A stretch of 64,000 nt of DNA, taken from positions 1 to 64,000 of the forward strand of contig NZ_JAMXSB010000003.1 of the NCBI RefSeq assembly GCF_024124665.1, read 5' to 3'. Below are positions 17,724 to 27,307 of this stretch, piece by piece (positions within the stretch are counted from its first letter, which is position 1; each line of letters opens with the position of its first letter). The notes under the pieces are model-generated. The model saw only the letters and a program-made list of their open reading frames with translations, made no database searches and was not told where the DNA came from. This DNA comes from Pleionea sp. CnH1-48 (GTDB lineage: Bacteria; Pseudomonadota; Gammaproteobacteria; Enterobacterales; Kangiellaceae). A program made the translations under genes and the position numbers.

Positions 17724-18869
17724 ATGCCCAATACTGACGCCACCGAACTCAAACAACGCTTACAAGAATGGGCACAAGAACTCGGCTTTCAGCAGGTCGG
17801 CGTTGCTGCAGCGACTTTAGACAAAGATTTATTGCACTTTAAACAGTGGCTTAAAAACCAATATCATGGCGAGATGGGTTATATGGAAACCCGAGCCCAA
17901 CTACGCTGTGCCCCACAAGAACTGGTACCAGATACCCTGTCAGTTATCAGCCTACGTATGAACTATGTGCCCGAGAATGCTAATTTCGACGGCACACTGA
18001 CTCAAAGCCACAAAGCCAACATCTCCCGTTATGCACTTGGTCGCGATTACCATAAGCTCATGCGCAAGCGGCTGGCCAAGCTGGCTGAAAAAATAAAAGC
18101 CGAAACTCAGCACTTCGATTATCGAGTCTTTGTGGATAGTGCTCCGGTACTCGAGCGAGCTTATGCACAACAGGCAGGCATTGGCTGGATCGGCAAGAAC
18201 GCCATGTTAATCAATCCCGAAGAAGGCTCTTTTTTCTTTCTTGGAGAAATCTATACCAACCTGCCGCTAGAAGCCGACAAACCTCAAACAGAGCAATGTG
18301 GCGCCTGTACCTCCTGTATTAATTTGTGCCCCACTCAGGCCATCGTTGCTCCTTATCAAATTGATGCCCGTCGCTGCATTTCTTATCTAACCATTGAATT
18401 AAAAGGCTCAATCCCCGAAGAGTTTAGACCTCTGATTGGTAACCGCATTTATGGCTGTGATGACTGTCAGTTAGTATGCCCATGGAATCGATTTGCCAAA
18501 GCAACCGACGAACAAGATTTTCATCCGCGCCATCAATTACAAAATGCCGATTTATTAACATTGTTTGCATGGACAGAAGAAGAATTTTTGCGCAAGACAG
18601 AAGGCTCGCCTATTCGACGCATTGGACACGATAGTTGGCAACGAAACCTCGCCGTTGCGCTAGGCAATGCCGCTTACCAGGCCGACATTATCAAGGCTTT
18701 GCAAGCTCGGCTGGAGCAAACCTCTTCGGCCATGGTAAAAGAGCACATCCAATGGGCGCTTGAACAACAGGAGCAGCGCGCCAAACAACATATACCCGTA
18801 TTCGTTGAAGCCAAAGAACACAAAAAGCTGGTACGAACCTCACAAAAACTGCTGCGGCAATTCCATTAA
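17724..18869 (+). CDS. queG: Epoxyqueuosine reductase QueG
   Basis: Reduces epoxyqueuosine to queuosine in tRNA, the last step of the pathway, using cobalamin and two [4Fe-4S] clusters. The protein has 381 residues, the normal length. The N-terminal catalytic region has 'SRYALGRDYHK' (about 101-111) and the aspartate in 'FVDSAPVLER' (Asp138). The cluster motifs are 'CGACTSCINLCP' (192-203), Cys218, and 'CDDCQLVCPWN' (245-255). The C-terminal HEAT-like helices bind tRNA. It is transcribed divergently from the peroxiredoxin, about 200 bases away. Base composition here looks more GC-rich than in the accessory region to the left. Confidence 0.97.
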   Translation: MPNTDATELKQRLQEWAQELGFQQVGVAAATLDKDLLHFKQWLKNQYHGEMGYMETRAQLRCAPQELVPDTLSVISLRMNYVPENANFDGTLTQSHKANISRYALGRDYHKLMRKRLAKLAEKIKAETQHFDYRVFVDSAPVLERAYAQQAGIGWIGKNAMLINPEEGSFFFLGEIYTNLPLEADKPQTEQCGACTSCINLCPTQAIVAPYQIDARRCISYLTIELKGSIPEEFRPLIGNRIYGCDDCQLVCPWNRFAKATDEQDFHPRHQLQNADLLTLFAWTEEEFLRKTEGSPIRRIGHDSWQRNLAVALGNAAYQADIIKALQARLEQTSSAMVKEHIQWALEQQEQRAKQHIPVFVEAKEHKKLVRTSQKLLRQFH

Positions 18870-18938
18870 AAATAAGAAGTTTTTGATTGAGGCGGCTAAC
18901 AGAGAAGCCATCAGCCAGCCTCATTGATCGGCCAATCA

Positions 18939-20234
18939 TCAAGAAGGAAGCAACAAGGATCCTTGATGCTTAAAACGTAAAGCGATATGGGCTACCGCAA
19001 AGCCTCCTACGATCAACAATGCCAGTGCTGCGGGCACAATCGCGGTGACCAAAATGGCGCTGGCCAGAGCCAGTTTATTGCTGCCCGCCAAGCCTTCGGG
19101 CAAATCATCTGCCGCATGAAGACTCTCATAAACCCAGTAAGCACTGGCAGCTATCATAAGTAACCCTACCAGATGCCATAACACCAACCCCATGCTAGAA
19201 GCTAACATGACATTAGCACTTACCTGAAGGGTCAAAATCAGCAGCGGAGCATGGCTCCTTTCAGGCCATTTAAATTCGATGTCTCCAGGCAAAAGTTTGA
19301 GCAGAGGTAAACATAAGAATGCAACTGCGGCAATAACTGCACCAATGACTCCAACCACCCATTGACCGATCATCATCATAGCCAATCCTAACAACATCGC
19401 GCTCATAACGCTGTTAAGCAACAGTGGGGCTTCTACTTTATGCTTAACCATTTCTGCCATGGCTTTGTGGAAAAGAGGCGACAACACTTCATGATCGAGT
19501 CTCGATAATGGCAACTTGTTAACTTGCTGCTCACACTTCAACTGCGAAATCATATCTACATCAATGGCGGTTTCGATAACGCCCCACTGATTTTGCTTGG
19601 TTGGAAACACCAATGCTCGATCTGCCCGACTCATCACCAGCATCATCTGATGCCAGTTTAAAGGACGATTCTTTGGCATACGTTCAATAAGCTTAAAGAT
19701 GATGGGGGTGCATTTGTACACGCCAATGTCGGTACCACTTTTGCAATCGTCACTGGTTCGTTTTGCCACAATACGACCACGAGAATAATGCAATCGAGAT
19801 AGGCTATTCATTTGTGTCTGAGGATGCTCAGTACCTGAGTATACCAGACTAACCATTTGGTGACTGGACACAGGAAAACGAGACAAACCTTTGAGTAGCT
19901 GGGTGGAGACTAAACGATTCACAGGCAAATAGATAAACGCTTCTTTCATATAGGCCTGTGCTAATAAAAGACTACGCTTTTGCTTTGCTACTTCGGGGTC
20001 CACTTCCAAAAACGTTGGATTTAATCCATAACGAGAAGCAACTCGCGCAATAATGTGCTTAACATCAGTATCCTGCAGCACTAACACAAAAAGCGAACGA
20101 ACGCCGGCTTGCTTCAATGCTGAAATCTGATGTTCAACCATAGATTTATCATATATGGACGTCAACAACTTATGATTATCATCTGATTGCAGCAATCTTC
20201 TAAAATCAACTGTCGCATCTAATACACATTTCAT
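18939..20234 (-). CDS. Nucleotidyltransferase-like membrane protein
   Basis: The first roughly 240 residues resemble a sugar-phosphate nucleotidyltransferase fold ('MVEHQISALKQAGVRSLFVLV', 'EAFIYLPVNRLVS', 'GVIETAIDVDM'), and the C-terminal 180 residues contain about six membrane helices. The overall plan recalls bifunctional NTP transferase/CDP-alcohol phosphatidyltransferase proteins that make inositol phospholipids. However, the N-terminal G-x-G-T-R-like nucleotide loop is missing, and I cannot find the CDP-alcohol transferase signature (DGxxAR...DxxxD). It is therefore a divergent or inactive relative. It follows the large lipoprotein gene after a terminator, so it may be a separate unit. 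Confidence 0.5.
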   Translation of the reverse strand: MKCVLDATVDFRRLLQSDDNHKLLTSIYDKSMVEHQISALKQAGVRSLFVLVLQDTDVKHIIARVASRYGLNPTFLEVDPEVAKQKRSLLLAQAYMKEAFIYLPVNRLVSTQLLKGLSRFPVSSHQMVSLVYSGTEHPQTQMNSLSRLHYSRGRIVAKRTSDDCKSGTDIGVYKCTPIIFKLIERMPKNRPLNWHQMMLVMSRADRALVFPTKQNQWGVIETAIDVDMISQLKCEQQVNKLPLSRLDHEVLSPLFHKAMAEMVKHKVEAPLLLNSVMSAMLLGLAMMMIGQWVVGVIGAVIAAVAFLCLPLLKLLPGDIEFKWPERSHAPLLILTLQVSANVMLASSMGLVLWHLVGLLMIAASAYWVYESLHAADDLPEGLAGSNKLALASAILVTAIVPAALALLIVGGFAVAHIALRFKHQGSLLLPS

Positions 20235-20415
20235 TTTTCAATACTCCCTTCTATCGGAAGATCCTATCACTTCGTCATCCAGGAATATGTGAAGACCATC
20301 AACTTTAATAGAGCATCATCCGTAACTATTTAACGTTTTGGCTATTTATCTCAACGAAAGCAGCGCCTTATACAACTGACTTTCAATTCCGTTTTTAAAA
20401 TTGTCGAGACATAAA

Positions 20416-20444
20416 AAAACCGCTCTATTAACAAGAGCGGTTTT
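20416..20444 (-). terminator. Terminator of the kinase/lipoprotein unit
   Basis: AAAACCGCTCT (20416-20426) and AGAGCGGTTTT (20434-20444) pair around seven bases. Read on the minus strand it ends in seven T, 25 bases after the lipoprotein stop. This separates that gene from the nucleotidyltransferase-like one. Confidence 0.85.
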
Positions 20445-20468
20445 GATAACATCATAAAGAACGACTGG

Positions 20469-22379
20469 CTATTCTTGCATAACAGTCTCGATGAGCTGCT
20501 TGCGAATCTCAGCAGTTTCTCCTTGCTTGGCTTGGCGAATAGCCAACGCATAAGCCAGATAATCCTTACCCGCCTCTAACTGGTTTTCTGCTAATAGACG
20601 TTCTGCTGCCGCCTGATAGCGAATATCGGGATCTTTTAACATCTCAGACAGCTTGGCACCAATTTGAGTGGCGACCTCTACCGACAACTGTTCCATGATT
20701 TCGATATCCGATGGCAACTCAGCTCGCTTACGTTCCAATGTAAACTCACCAATACTTACACTTTCGTTACCTTCTCCCTCAAACAGCTTTTTGTCGCGGG
20801 CATTTTCATTAACCACTACCTGGCCATTGGTTTCTGCCAAACGATAAGCAATAGAAAGAATACCGGTTTTGCGTAAATACTGAGTATTTACAGTAATGTC
20901 TTCTTTCTTTTCGAGAATATTAAATTCATCAGGAGCCGCACCATCCTTACCGTCTTTTAACCATTTGGCATAAGCCGGGTTAGGCTGACGCTGTGTCTCT
21001 GTAACAACACGCATGGTTTTTTGGCCGCTGGAATTATCCGACTCTACCCCGGCTTCCAAAATATCACCTTGCAACACCAACAGGCGTCCCGGCGCATCAG
21101 CATCAACAGAATCAGAATGTTGCTGCACCAATGCAATGTCACCTTTCATGTTATCAAAAACCCAGCCATAAACTTTCTGCGCCACCGATTTACCAGCACT
21201 ATGATGAGTTCCGGTTTGTGAAAAGTCTTCTACTTTCAAAACAGTCGAAGAGTACTTCACTAAAAACTCACGGGTTTTATGCAACTGAGTTTGAATGCCA
21301 GGATACTCAGGGTTAAAGCCTGCAACGATTTCGAGATAAGCCAGTTGCTCGCCGTAGCGTTTTTCTTTACCTCGGTTGGCAGCCAGATTCACCATCTTAC
21401 GTAAAAAATGAAACTCGGCTTCTGATCCCAGAGGTTCGCCAATTAATTGCTGAATATTTCGCGCTTTGGTAAAACTTTTGTAAGCACCTTTTAAGGCACC
21501 TTTCGAACTGGCTTGCAGTCCCTGGTTTTCAAAAAAGCGAACCAATAATTTAATACTGTTACCCAGTGATGCCTTCACGGATTCAAACATGGGTGTCTGC
21601 GCAATACTCATAAAGGCTTCATAGGCTTTTTCTGGTTGGCCTTTTTCTAAAGACTGGCGAAACACAGATGAGAACTCTTGCTGTTGCAATGAAGCAAGGC
21701 GTTTTTTGGCTTGTTCGTTCTTTGGCTCAAGCCCAATCACCTTACGTAAATAGGTTTGAGCAACCGCGTACTCTCGCTTAGCCGTCGCCTGATCAACCTG
21801 AGCTAACCAGTTATCGATGGTTTGTTGTTTTTGATTCACAAAGTTTTGGTAGTGGCGGCTGTTTTCACCAGCGATCCGTGCCGCTTTTTCCATCGCTGCA
21901 ATACGTTTTACCTGATCTGAGGCAGGGATCTTGCTGACCGCCAATAACTTTTGCGACAGTACGTCTTGCGTCTGCGTCGCTTCATTGGTCATTTTTTTGC
22001 GCGTTTCGGAATAACGAGATTCGCTCCAGCGCTTAATTTGCTCAGTCTGCTGCTTGAGTTGCTGCAGTCTTTCTAATGGCGCAACGCCTTCTGGCAAACG
22101 TTCATCTTCAACTTGCTGATAAATCTGCTGTTGTAACTTCAACGCAATACGGTCAGCTATCTGCGCCGAAATGCCATTGAGTGTTTCGCGCCGACTCCCG
22201 CTGGCCTGTTGTAGCTCTAGCTGCACTTTTTCGTACAGCTCATTTAAAGTGCCATTTTGCTGCGCTTGATCAATTTGCTGAGGCGTAATGGTCGGCTTCT
22301 TTGGACCACATCCGCTCAGTGATAAACACACAGACAACATTAGAGCGCGTGTAAGCATCGTTTTATTTTTATATTGCAT
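20469..22379 (-). CDS. Large coiled-coil/TPR lipoprotein of the kinase locus
   Basis: A 636-residue lipoprotein: signal 'LMLSVCLSLSGCG' with the lipidated Cys near residue 24. Residues about 35-220 are Gln/Glu/Lys-rich coiled coil, about 200-370 look like helical TPR-type repeats ('AYEAFMSIAQTPMFESVKA'), and the last 250 residues form a mixed domain of unknown type. It starts 21 bases after the Ser/Thr kinase stop, so the two are cotranscribed; GAGG lies 5 bases before the ATG. The kinase extracytoplasmic part has the same Gln-rich helical style, so the two may contact each other in the periplasm. Family not recognised. Confidence 0.7.
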   Translation of the reverse strand: MQYKNKTMLTRALMLSVCLSLSGCGPKKPTITPQQIDQAQQNGTLNELYEKVQLELQQASGSRRETLNGISAQIADRIALKLQQQIYQQVEDERLPEGVAPLERLQQLKQQTEQIKRWSESRYSETRKKMTNEATQTQDVLSQKLLAVSKIPASDQVKRIAAMEKAARIAGENSRHYQNFVNQKQQTIDNWLAQVDQATAKREYAVAQTYLRKVIGLEPKNEQAKKRLASLQQQEFSSVFRQSLEKGQPEKAYEAFMSIAQTPMFESVKASLGNSIKLLVRFFENQGLQASSKGALKGAYKSFTKARNIQQLIGEPLGSEAEFHFLRKMVNLAANRGKEKRYGEQLAYLEIVAGFNPEYPGIQTQLHKTREFLVKYSSTVLKVEDFSQTGTHHSAGKSVAQKVYGWVFDNMKGDIALVQQHSDSVDADAPGRLLVLQGDILEAGVESDNSSGQKTMRVVTETQRQPNPAYAKWLKDGKDGAAPDEFNILEKKEDITVNTQYLRKTGILSIAYRLAETNGQVVVNENARDKKLFEGEGNESVSIGEFTLERKRAELPSDIEIMEQLSVEVATQIGAKLSEMLKDPDIRYQAAAERLLAENQLEAGKDYLAYALAIRQAKQGETAEIRKQLIETVMQE

Positions 22380-22400
22380 ACTGACCTCAAGTCTTGTTCA

Positions 22401-24734
22401 TTAAGGCAATGCCGGGTTGACGCCGTCATCGCCTTGAGTCGTGGGCTTCTCTTCTGATTCAGGCTCTTGCGCGATGGGCTCTAATGTCACATCCATCTCG
22501 GCAATGGCCTGTTCTAGAACAGAAAGCTGGTTATGTTTTGGGAAGCCTTGTTTTAGTTGTGTAAACCAGGACAAAGCTTCTTCTTGCTGGCTATTATTAA
22601 TCGCTTCGCGAACGAGTTGAAGTAAGGTTTCTTCAACCAGGGTAATGCCATCTTTGGCTTGTTGATGGCGATCATCAATGGCCAACACATCGCGGTATTT
22701 TTCTAACGCGTTATCACCACTGGGCTGCACCAGCCGCTTCTCGGTCACAGCCAGACGAGCGGCATCCAAAAAGCTAGAAATCTTAAGCTGCGTTAAAGGA
22801 TCAGCCAGCCGCGCTATGCGTTCTTCTTCGGCCTTTTTGACGGCCGCTTCTTTCTCGGCAATAGCTTTTTGTTCTTCAACCTGCTGCGCGATCACATTAA
22901 GCTGTTGGCGTAACTCCGTTAATATGGCTTTATCTTGTTTAAGAGTTTGCAATTGCCCAATGTAGCGCCGTGCTTTGGCCACATCTTTATCCAGCATGGC
23001 TTTTTGTGCCAGTTGAGTAAAGCGGGACTTCACTTCTTTCATACCCGCCAAAGCCCCTGCATTACGACTGTCTAACGCCAGCACCTTACCATAATAGTAG
23101 ATTGCATTATTGCTTGCCGGAGCAGACAGACGTGAGGCCTTTAAGGCTTTATCACCATCCTTTAGCCACTGCTGAAGTTGCGCCTGTTGTTGCTTGCGCT
23201 GTTCACGCTGAGTTTGATTGGCTTCATATTGAGATAATTGTCCAGTCAACATCGTTATCTGTTCATGATTGGGTGCAACATACTCTATTACGGCTTTATA
23301 TTGTCGAAACAATTCAGGGTTGTCTTTTTGATTAAGCGCCTGTTGTGCCGAAGCACTGGCTTGTGTCACAACATGCTCTTTTCCATCAACGGCTTGCTGA
23401 GAGCCAGGTTCTAGCGCTTCAATTTGCATATAGTGTTGTGCCAATTGCCGCAACTGCGCAGGCTCAAGCTGTGGTAAAGCGCGTAACGCATCAGCCTTCA
23501 CTAAGAATGAAGCAATTTCGCGCGCTCGAGCTTCATCTTTAGCATCATTAACACGGGTTGCCACTTGCTCGGTTGTTTCTGTCTGGGTGGCGGGAGGCTG
23601 TTCTTGCAGCTTAGATTCTGAGACTGAAGGCTTCTTTTGTTCTGCAGGTTGGGCTGTCGTCACAGGTTTAGGCGTTTGAATAGGCTGGCCAGTGATTTCA
23701 CTCACTAGCTGCTTTGCCTGAGGTAACCAATGTTGTTGTTGCAAGAAGCCGACGCCACCGACAACAACCAGCACCGCGACAATCCACGGCCAGCGAGTTT
23801 TAGACTCGGCTTCTAGATTGAGCATAGGCTCAGGCGCAATGAACTCATCGTCGTCATCAAAAATCTGTTGAGTGCGATCATCTCGCTGCGCCACCATGGT
23901 ATCGGCGCTCATGGATTTTTGTGCCGTCGTCGTATCGCCCGCAAGAAAACGCTCGATTTCGTCGGCTAACAGGCCGCCTGTCTGGAAGCGATCATCAGCC
24001 TTTTTAGCCAACATACGATCCAACAGCCATTGGTAGTGCTTTAACCGCACAGGTAATTTAGGGATAGGTTTGGTGACATGTTGCAAGCAAACGGCAACCG
24101 AGTCCTCTCCATCAAAGGGCACGTGCTGAGTCATCATTTCGTAGAAAATAATGCCAAGACTATAGATATCAGAACGCCCATCTAACTTGCGCCCACGACA
24201 TTGCTCAGGGCTCATATACTGCGGCGTTCCAATCAATTTGCCCGCTTGAGTCATTTGCGTTGCAGAATTGGATGCTTTTGCGATGCCGAAGTCAGTCAAC
24301 ACCGCCTGCTCTTCATCTCTAAAAAGAATATTTTCGGATTTTACATCGCGATGAATATATCCCTCTGCATGAGCGTAATGTAAAGCATCGGCCATCTGTC
24401 GAATCACCGACATCGCCAGCTTGCCTTTAATTCCCTCAGAAATACGCGTACGCAGATCGGTACCAGGAAGATACTCCATCGCCAGATAATAAAAGCTATC
24501 GTGCTCTCCCACATCGAATACGGTCACGATGTTAGGATGCCTGAGCTTAGCGACAATGCGAGCTTCGCGTAAAAAACGCTCACCAAAAGAAGGATCAGCG
24601 GCTAACACAGGAGACATAACTTTAAGCGCCACTTCACGCTCAAAACCTTCCTGAATGGCCAGATAAACCGTCGCCTGACCACCAACCCCAAGGGTTCTTA
24701 TTATTTTATATCCAGGTATCGTTATTGATGTCAC
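22401..24734 (-). CDS. Transmembrane Ser/Thr protein kinase (PknB type)
   Basis: A 777-residue Hanks-type kinase. The Gly loop is 'GVGGQATVYLA' (16-26), the ATP lysine K38, the catalytic loop 'HRDVKSEN' (128-135), DFG at 148-150, and the activation segment ends 'GTPQYMSPEQ' (169-178), so it should be active. A membrane helix lies at about 315-331. The C-terminal 430 residues are outside the cytoplasm and consist of Gln/Glu-rich coiled coil and TPR-like helices, without PASTA repeats. It is followed at 21 bases by the large lipoprotein, and 290 bases after the FHA and protease genes on the same strand. Phosphorylation of, or binding by, the FHA protein is the obvious inference. Confidence 0.92.
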   Translation of the reverse strand: MTSITIPGYKIIRTLGVGGQATVYLAIQEGFEREVALKVMSPVLAADPSFGERFLREARIVAKLRHPNIVTVFDVGEHDSFYYLAMEYLPGTDLRTRISEGIKGKLAMSVIRQMADALHYAHAEGYIHRDVKSENILFRDEEQAVLTDFGIAKASNSATQMTQAGKLIGTPQYMSPEQCRGRKLDGRSDIYSLGIIFYEMMTQHVPFDGEDSVAVCLQHVTKPIPKLPVRLKHYQWLLDRMLAKKADDRFQTGGLLADEIERFLAGDTTTAQKSMSADTMVAQRDDRTQQIFDDDDEFIAPEPMLNLEAESKTRWPWIVAVLVVVGGVGFLQQQHWLPQAKQLVSEITGQPIQTPKPVTTAQPAEQKKPSVSESKLQEQPPATQTETTEQVATRVNDAKDEARAREIASFLVKADALRALPQLEPAQLRQLAQHYMQIEALEPGSQQAVDGKEHVVTQASASAQQALNQKDNPELFRQYKAVIEYVAPNHEQITMLTGQLSQYEANQTQREQRKQQQAQLQQWLKDGDKALKASRLSAPASNNAIYYYGKVLALDSRNAGALAGMKEVKSRFTQLAQKAMLDKDVAKARRYIGQLQTLKQDKAILTELRQQLNVIAQQVEEQKAIAEKEAAVKKAEEERIARLADPLTQLKISSFLDAARLAVTEKRLVQPSGDNALEKYRDVLAIDDRHQQAKDGITLVEETLLQLVREAINNSQQEEALSWFTQLKQGFPKHNQLSVLEQAIAEMDVTLEPIAQEPESEEKPTTQGDDGVNPALP

Positions 24735-25025
24735 GCTAACCCTGCCCCCAAATCCAGAGTTCTATCGTCATTCTCCGAGACGATTATATGGTATCTATGC
24801 CAGCGCCACCCTAAGATAGACGGGCTTACCATTATCGGGTCTCAATTTTGTGAGATAACGCACGCTTTTGCCCCTACTTATGACAAGGGTAATTGAGGCA
24901 AACAAAGCCATTAGCCTTCACATTCGGCGTGCTCCACCTCTTAATGATAGATCTGCTAGGCCAGATCTGGCAACTAGTTGAATTCTTAGAATTTTTTTAA
25001 GGCCATAAATTGGCTTAAATAACAC

Positions 25026-26060
25026 TCAATTTTCATCCTTCGGCGCTGACCTCAACACGTCCTTTCGACTCTCTTTATCCTCAGTAAATTCTGGCCGTGC
25101 AGCCGATGCGGTGAGTGCTGTTTGCTGATATAGCGAGTTTTGTTGCTCAACAAAATGTTCGCTAGATTCAGGCGTTTGCCATAATACTGAAGGTGGCAAA
25201 ATCGTCGAATCATAGCGTGGATAATCACGATAATCCTGCGACTCGAAAGCCGCTGGCAGCAAGAATAATAAGACTATACCCCAGGCCACCGAATTTGCAG
25301 TGATCATACGAGTCAAAGGTTTTTGAGGGACCGTTAAGTACAAGTTGCACCAAAGCAATAACGCAAAGATGGCACCATTCAAAACCAGCTGAATCTCTCT
25401 TATCCACAAGCCTAATAAGGCATTGTAACTAATGATCTTAAGAACGATGGGGCTCCACTGAAACAACAGCGCTGCCATCACCGTAATCGACAAGTGCGTA
25501 ACAAAACGACTCTCATGACGCACGATACGCCCAGCAAGAGACCACAATAGACTCCAGATCCCAATAAAAATGAGCTGGTAGAACATATTTTTACTCAGTC
25601 CATGAGCCGATAGGTCATTGCTTGAGGCAAAACTATTGAGTGCCCACTCGCCAAGCACAAAGGTGGTAACCAATATCATTGCCAGCCATATCGAGCTGAG
25701 CGAATGAAACACATCATCCACTACGTCCAGTTTCCAGGTATCTTCTACTGGATGTTTCTCGTCCCAGATACGAATGTAGGCACGCCCCAGCTGCAATGAA
25801 TCGCCTGATTGGATCACACTTCCAGATAGGATGAGTTGTCGCTTGGTGTTTCGGATACCATTTTGGCTGTTATTGTCATGTACCAACCACTGCCCAGTGT
25901 CATCTTCTATCAATACCATGTGATGGGGACTAACATGAGGCTCGGTTAAAATAATATCATTGTCAAAAGCTCGACCAATGGACACCTGCCGTGTGTTGTT
26001 GATCTTGTGACGTTTGATCACCTTATGAGTGCGATTAATTTCTTCTATCACAAGATTCAT
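25026..26060 (-). CDS. FHA-domain membrane protein
   Basis: Residues about 1-100 form an FHA phosphothreonine-binding domain: 'VSIGRAFDNDIILTEPHVSPHH' holds the conserved Gly-Arg and the Ser/His ligands, and 'LVHDNNSQNGI' the Asn-Gly. Then come about five membrane helices (about 125-260) and a polar tail. It is fused by one overlapping base to the upstream protease gene and lies before the Ser/Thr kinase, whose phosphorylated targets it probably recognises at the cytoplasmic membrane face. The membrane part belongs to no family I recognise. Confidence 0.85.
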   Translation of the reverse strand: MNLVIEEINRTHKVIKRHKINNTRQVSIGRAFDNDIILTEPHVSPHHMVLIEDDTGQWLVHDNNSQNGIRNTKRQLILSGSVIQSGDSLQLGRAYIRIWDEKHPVEDTWKLDVVDDVFHSLSSIWLAMILVTTFVLGEWALNSFASSNDLSAHGLSKNMFYQLIFIGIWSLLWSLAGRIVRHESRFVTHLSITVMAALLFQWSPIVLKIISYNALLGLWIREIQLVLNGAIFALLLWCNLYLTVPQKPLTRMITANSVAWGIVLLFLLPAAFESQDYRDYPRYDSTILPPSVLWQTPESSEHFVEQQNSLYQQTALTASAARPEFTEDKESRKDVLRSAPKDEN

Positions 26061-27307
26061 TACAAGTGATCCATAAAACGCTGCAAAAAGGATTGAGCAA
26101 ACTTTTTCTCTACTCCAGCCAGAGTGTAATGGCTGATCAAACTTTTGTTATTATTGCTCACTGACATGGCCAGATATAGAACATCAAACAAGCCTTTAAA
26201 TTGTTTATAAGCACGAACGCAATAAACAACTTTTACAACCTCTTTCGATTGAGTAACAAAGTTGTTATTGCATTCAAACTCAGTCACATCTTCTTGATTA
26301 GCAACATTGCCCGCAGAGACACTATGAAACCCTTCTGCCAAAATACGATAGAACTGCCAACTAGACATGGCTTCTGATTCATACCAGAAAAACTCCATTT
26401 CAAGAATCCCGGTATGAAAAGCAGGTGCAATATAAATGTACTCTTGATTGCGACAACGTCGGTACACTTCTTTGATATTCATCTCGTTAACCGACGAATC
26501 GCCCCAGCAACTGATAAAGTCAGTCAACTCACCAACCACCTTAGCCTCTCCTAAAGGTAGTCGATTCCAGTCACCATCTAGCACGGATTGCATTAGCGTT
26601 TGTTGATTAGCAACCAGCTGTTTATAAGCTTGTGTCGCCAGAGATAAAGAAATATCACGTTCATTATTAAGTAGTATTTGTAACTTCTTGAGCGGCACCA
26701 AAAAACTGATTTGGTTTCCGGATGTGGCCACATTAACACCGACCACCTCTCCTTTATGATTAAGAACAGGCCCGCCACTCATTCCGGGATTCACCGAACC
26801 CGAAAATAAAATGCGATCATAATATGAGTAGCTGGTATAGCCATTGTAAGTGCCAGGAACAACCGTCATCCCAAGATCTCTTGGATTACCTAGCGAATAA
26901 ATAGCTTCTCCCTGCTGTGGCTCTGCTGTGGCGAGCTTCAGTCCCTTAGAAATGCCCGGCTCTTTAAAAGATACCCGCGCCAGGTCATTGATCACATCGA
27001 TATTGTCAATCACGATGGGGAGGCTTTTGCCTTCACTGTTCAAAGCTTCCAGATGGTATTTATCGGGTCTGAGTATGGCGTTGGAGATCACATGATAATT
27101 GGTAACCAGGCTGCCTTTGTCATTGATGGCAAAAGCCGAACCAATAGAAGATTTGCTGCCGGACTCGTTATCAATGGTGCGGATCTGATACAAACGATCC
27201 CGGAAAGAAGAAAACAAAGACTGAGCTTCTTCATCAGCAACAGCAACGGCAGGCCACAGCGCTGCCAACATTCCAATAAGAACCCCAAAAAAAATTAGTT
27301 TACGCAT
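26060..27307 (-). CDS. Secreted trypsin-like serine protease
   Basis: A 415-residue S1C-type (HtrA-like) protease. The signal peptide ends 'AVAVADEE', and the catalytic triad is visible as His72 ('TNYHVI'), Asp108 ('INDLARV') and Ser177 ('GMSGGPV'), so activity is likely. There is no PDZ domain. Instead the C-terminal 190 residues form an unrecognised domain with four or five cysteines that could form disulfides. Its start overlaps the end of the HI0933-type flavoprotein gene by 8 bases, and its stop overlaps the FHA gene, showing a single transcript. A role as the output or the regulated partner of the kinase pathway is inferred. Confidence 0.85.
   Translation of the reverse strand: MRKLIFFGVLIGMLAALWPAVAVADEEAQSLFSSFRDRLYQIRTIDNESGSKSSIGSAFAINDKGSLVTNYHVISNAILRPDKYHLEALNSEGKSLPIVIDNIDVINDLARVSFKEPGISKGLKLATAEPQQGEAIYSLGNPRDLGMTVVPGTYNGYTSYSYYDRILFSGSVNPGMSGGPVLNHKGEVVGVNVATSGNQISFLVPLKKLQILLNNERDISLSLATQAYKQLVANQQTLMQSVLDGDWNRLPLGEAKVVGELTDFISCWGDSSVNEMNIKEVYRRCRNQEYIYIAPAFHTGILEMEFFWYESEAMSSWQFYRILAEGFHSVSAGNVANQEDVTEFECNNNFVTQSKEVVKVVYCVRAYKQFKGLFDVLYLAMSVSNNNKSLISHYTLAGVEKKFAQSFLQRFMDHL

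Noticed and set aside
24951-24971. GCCAGATCTGGC palindrome with a neighbouring AGATCT repeat
   Set aside because: Too short and isolated to assign a role; no matching second copy near a promoter.
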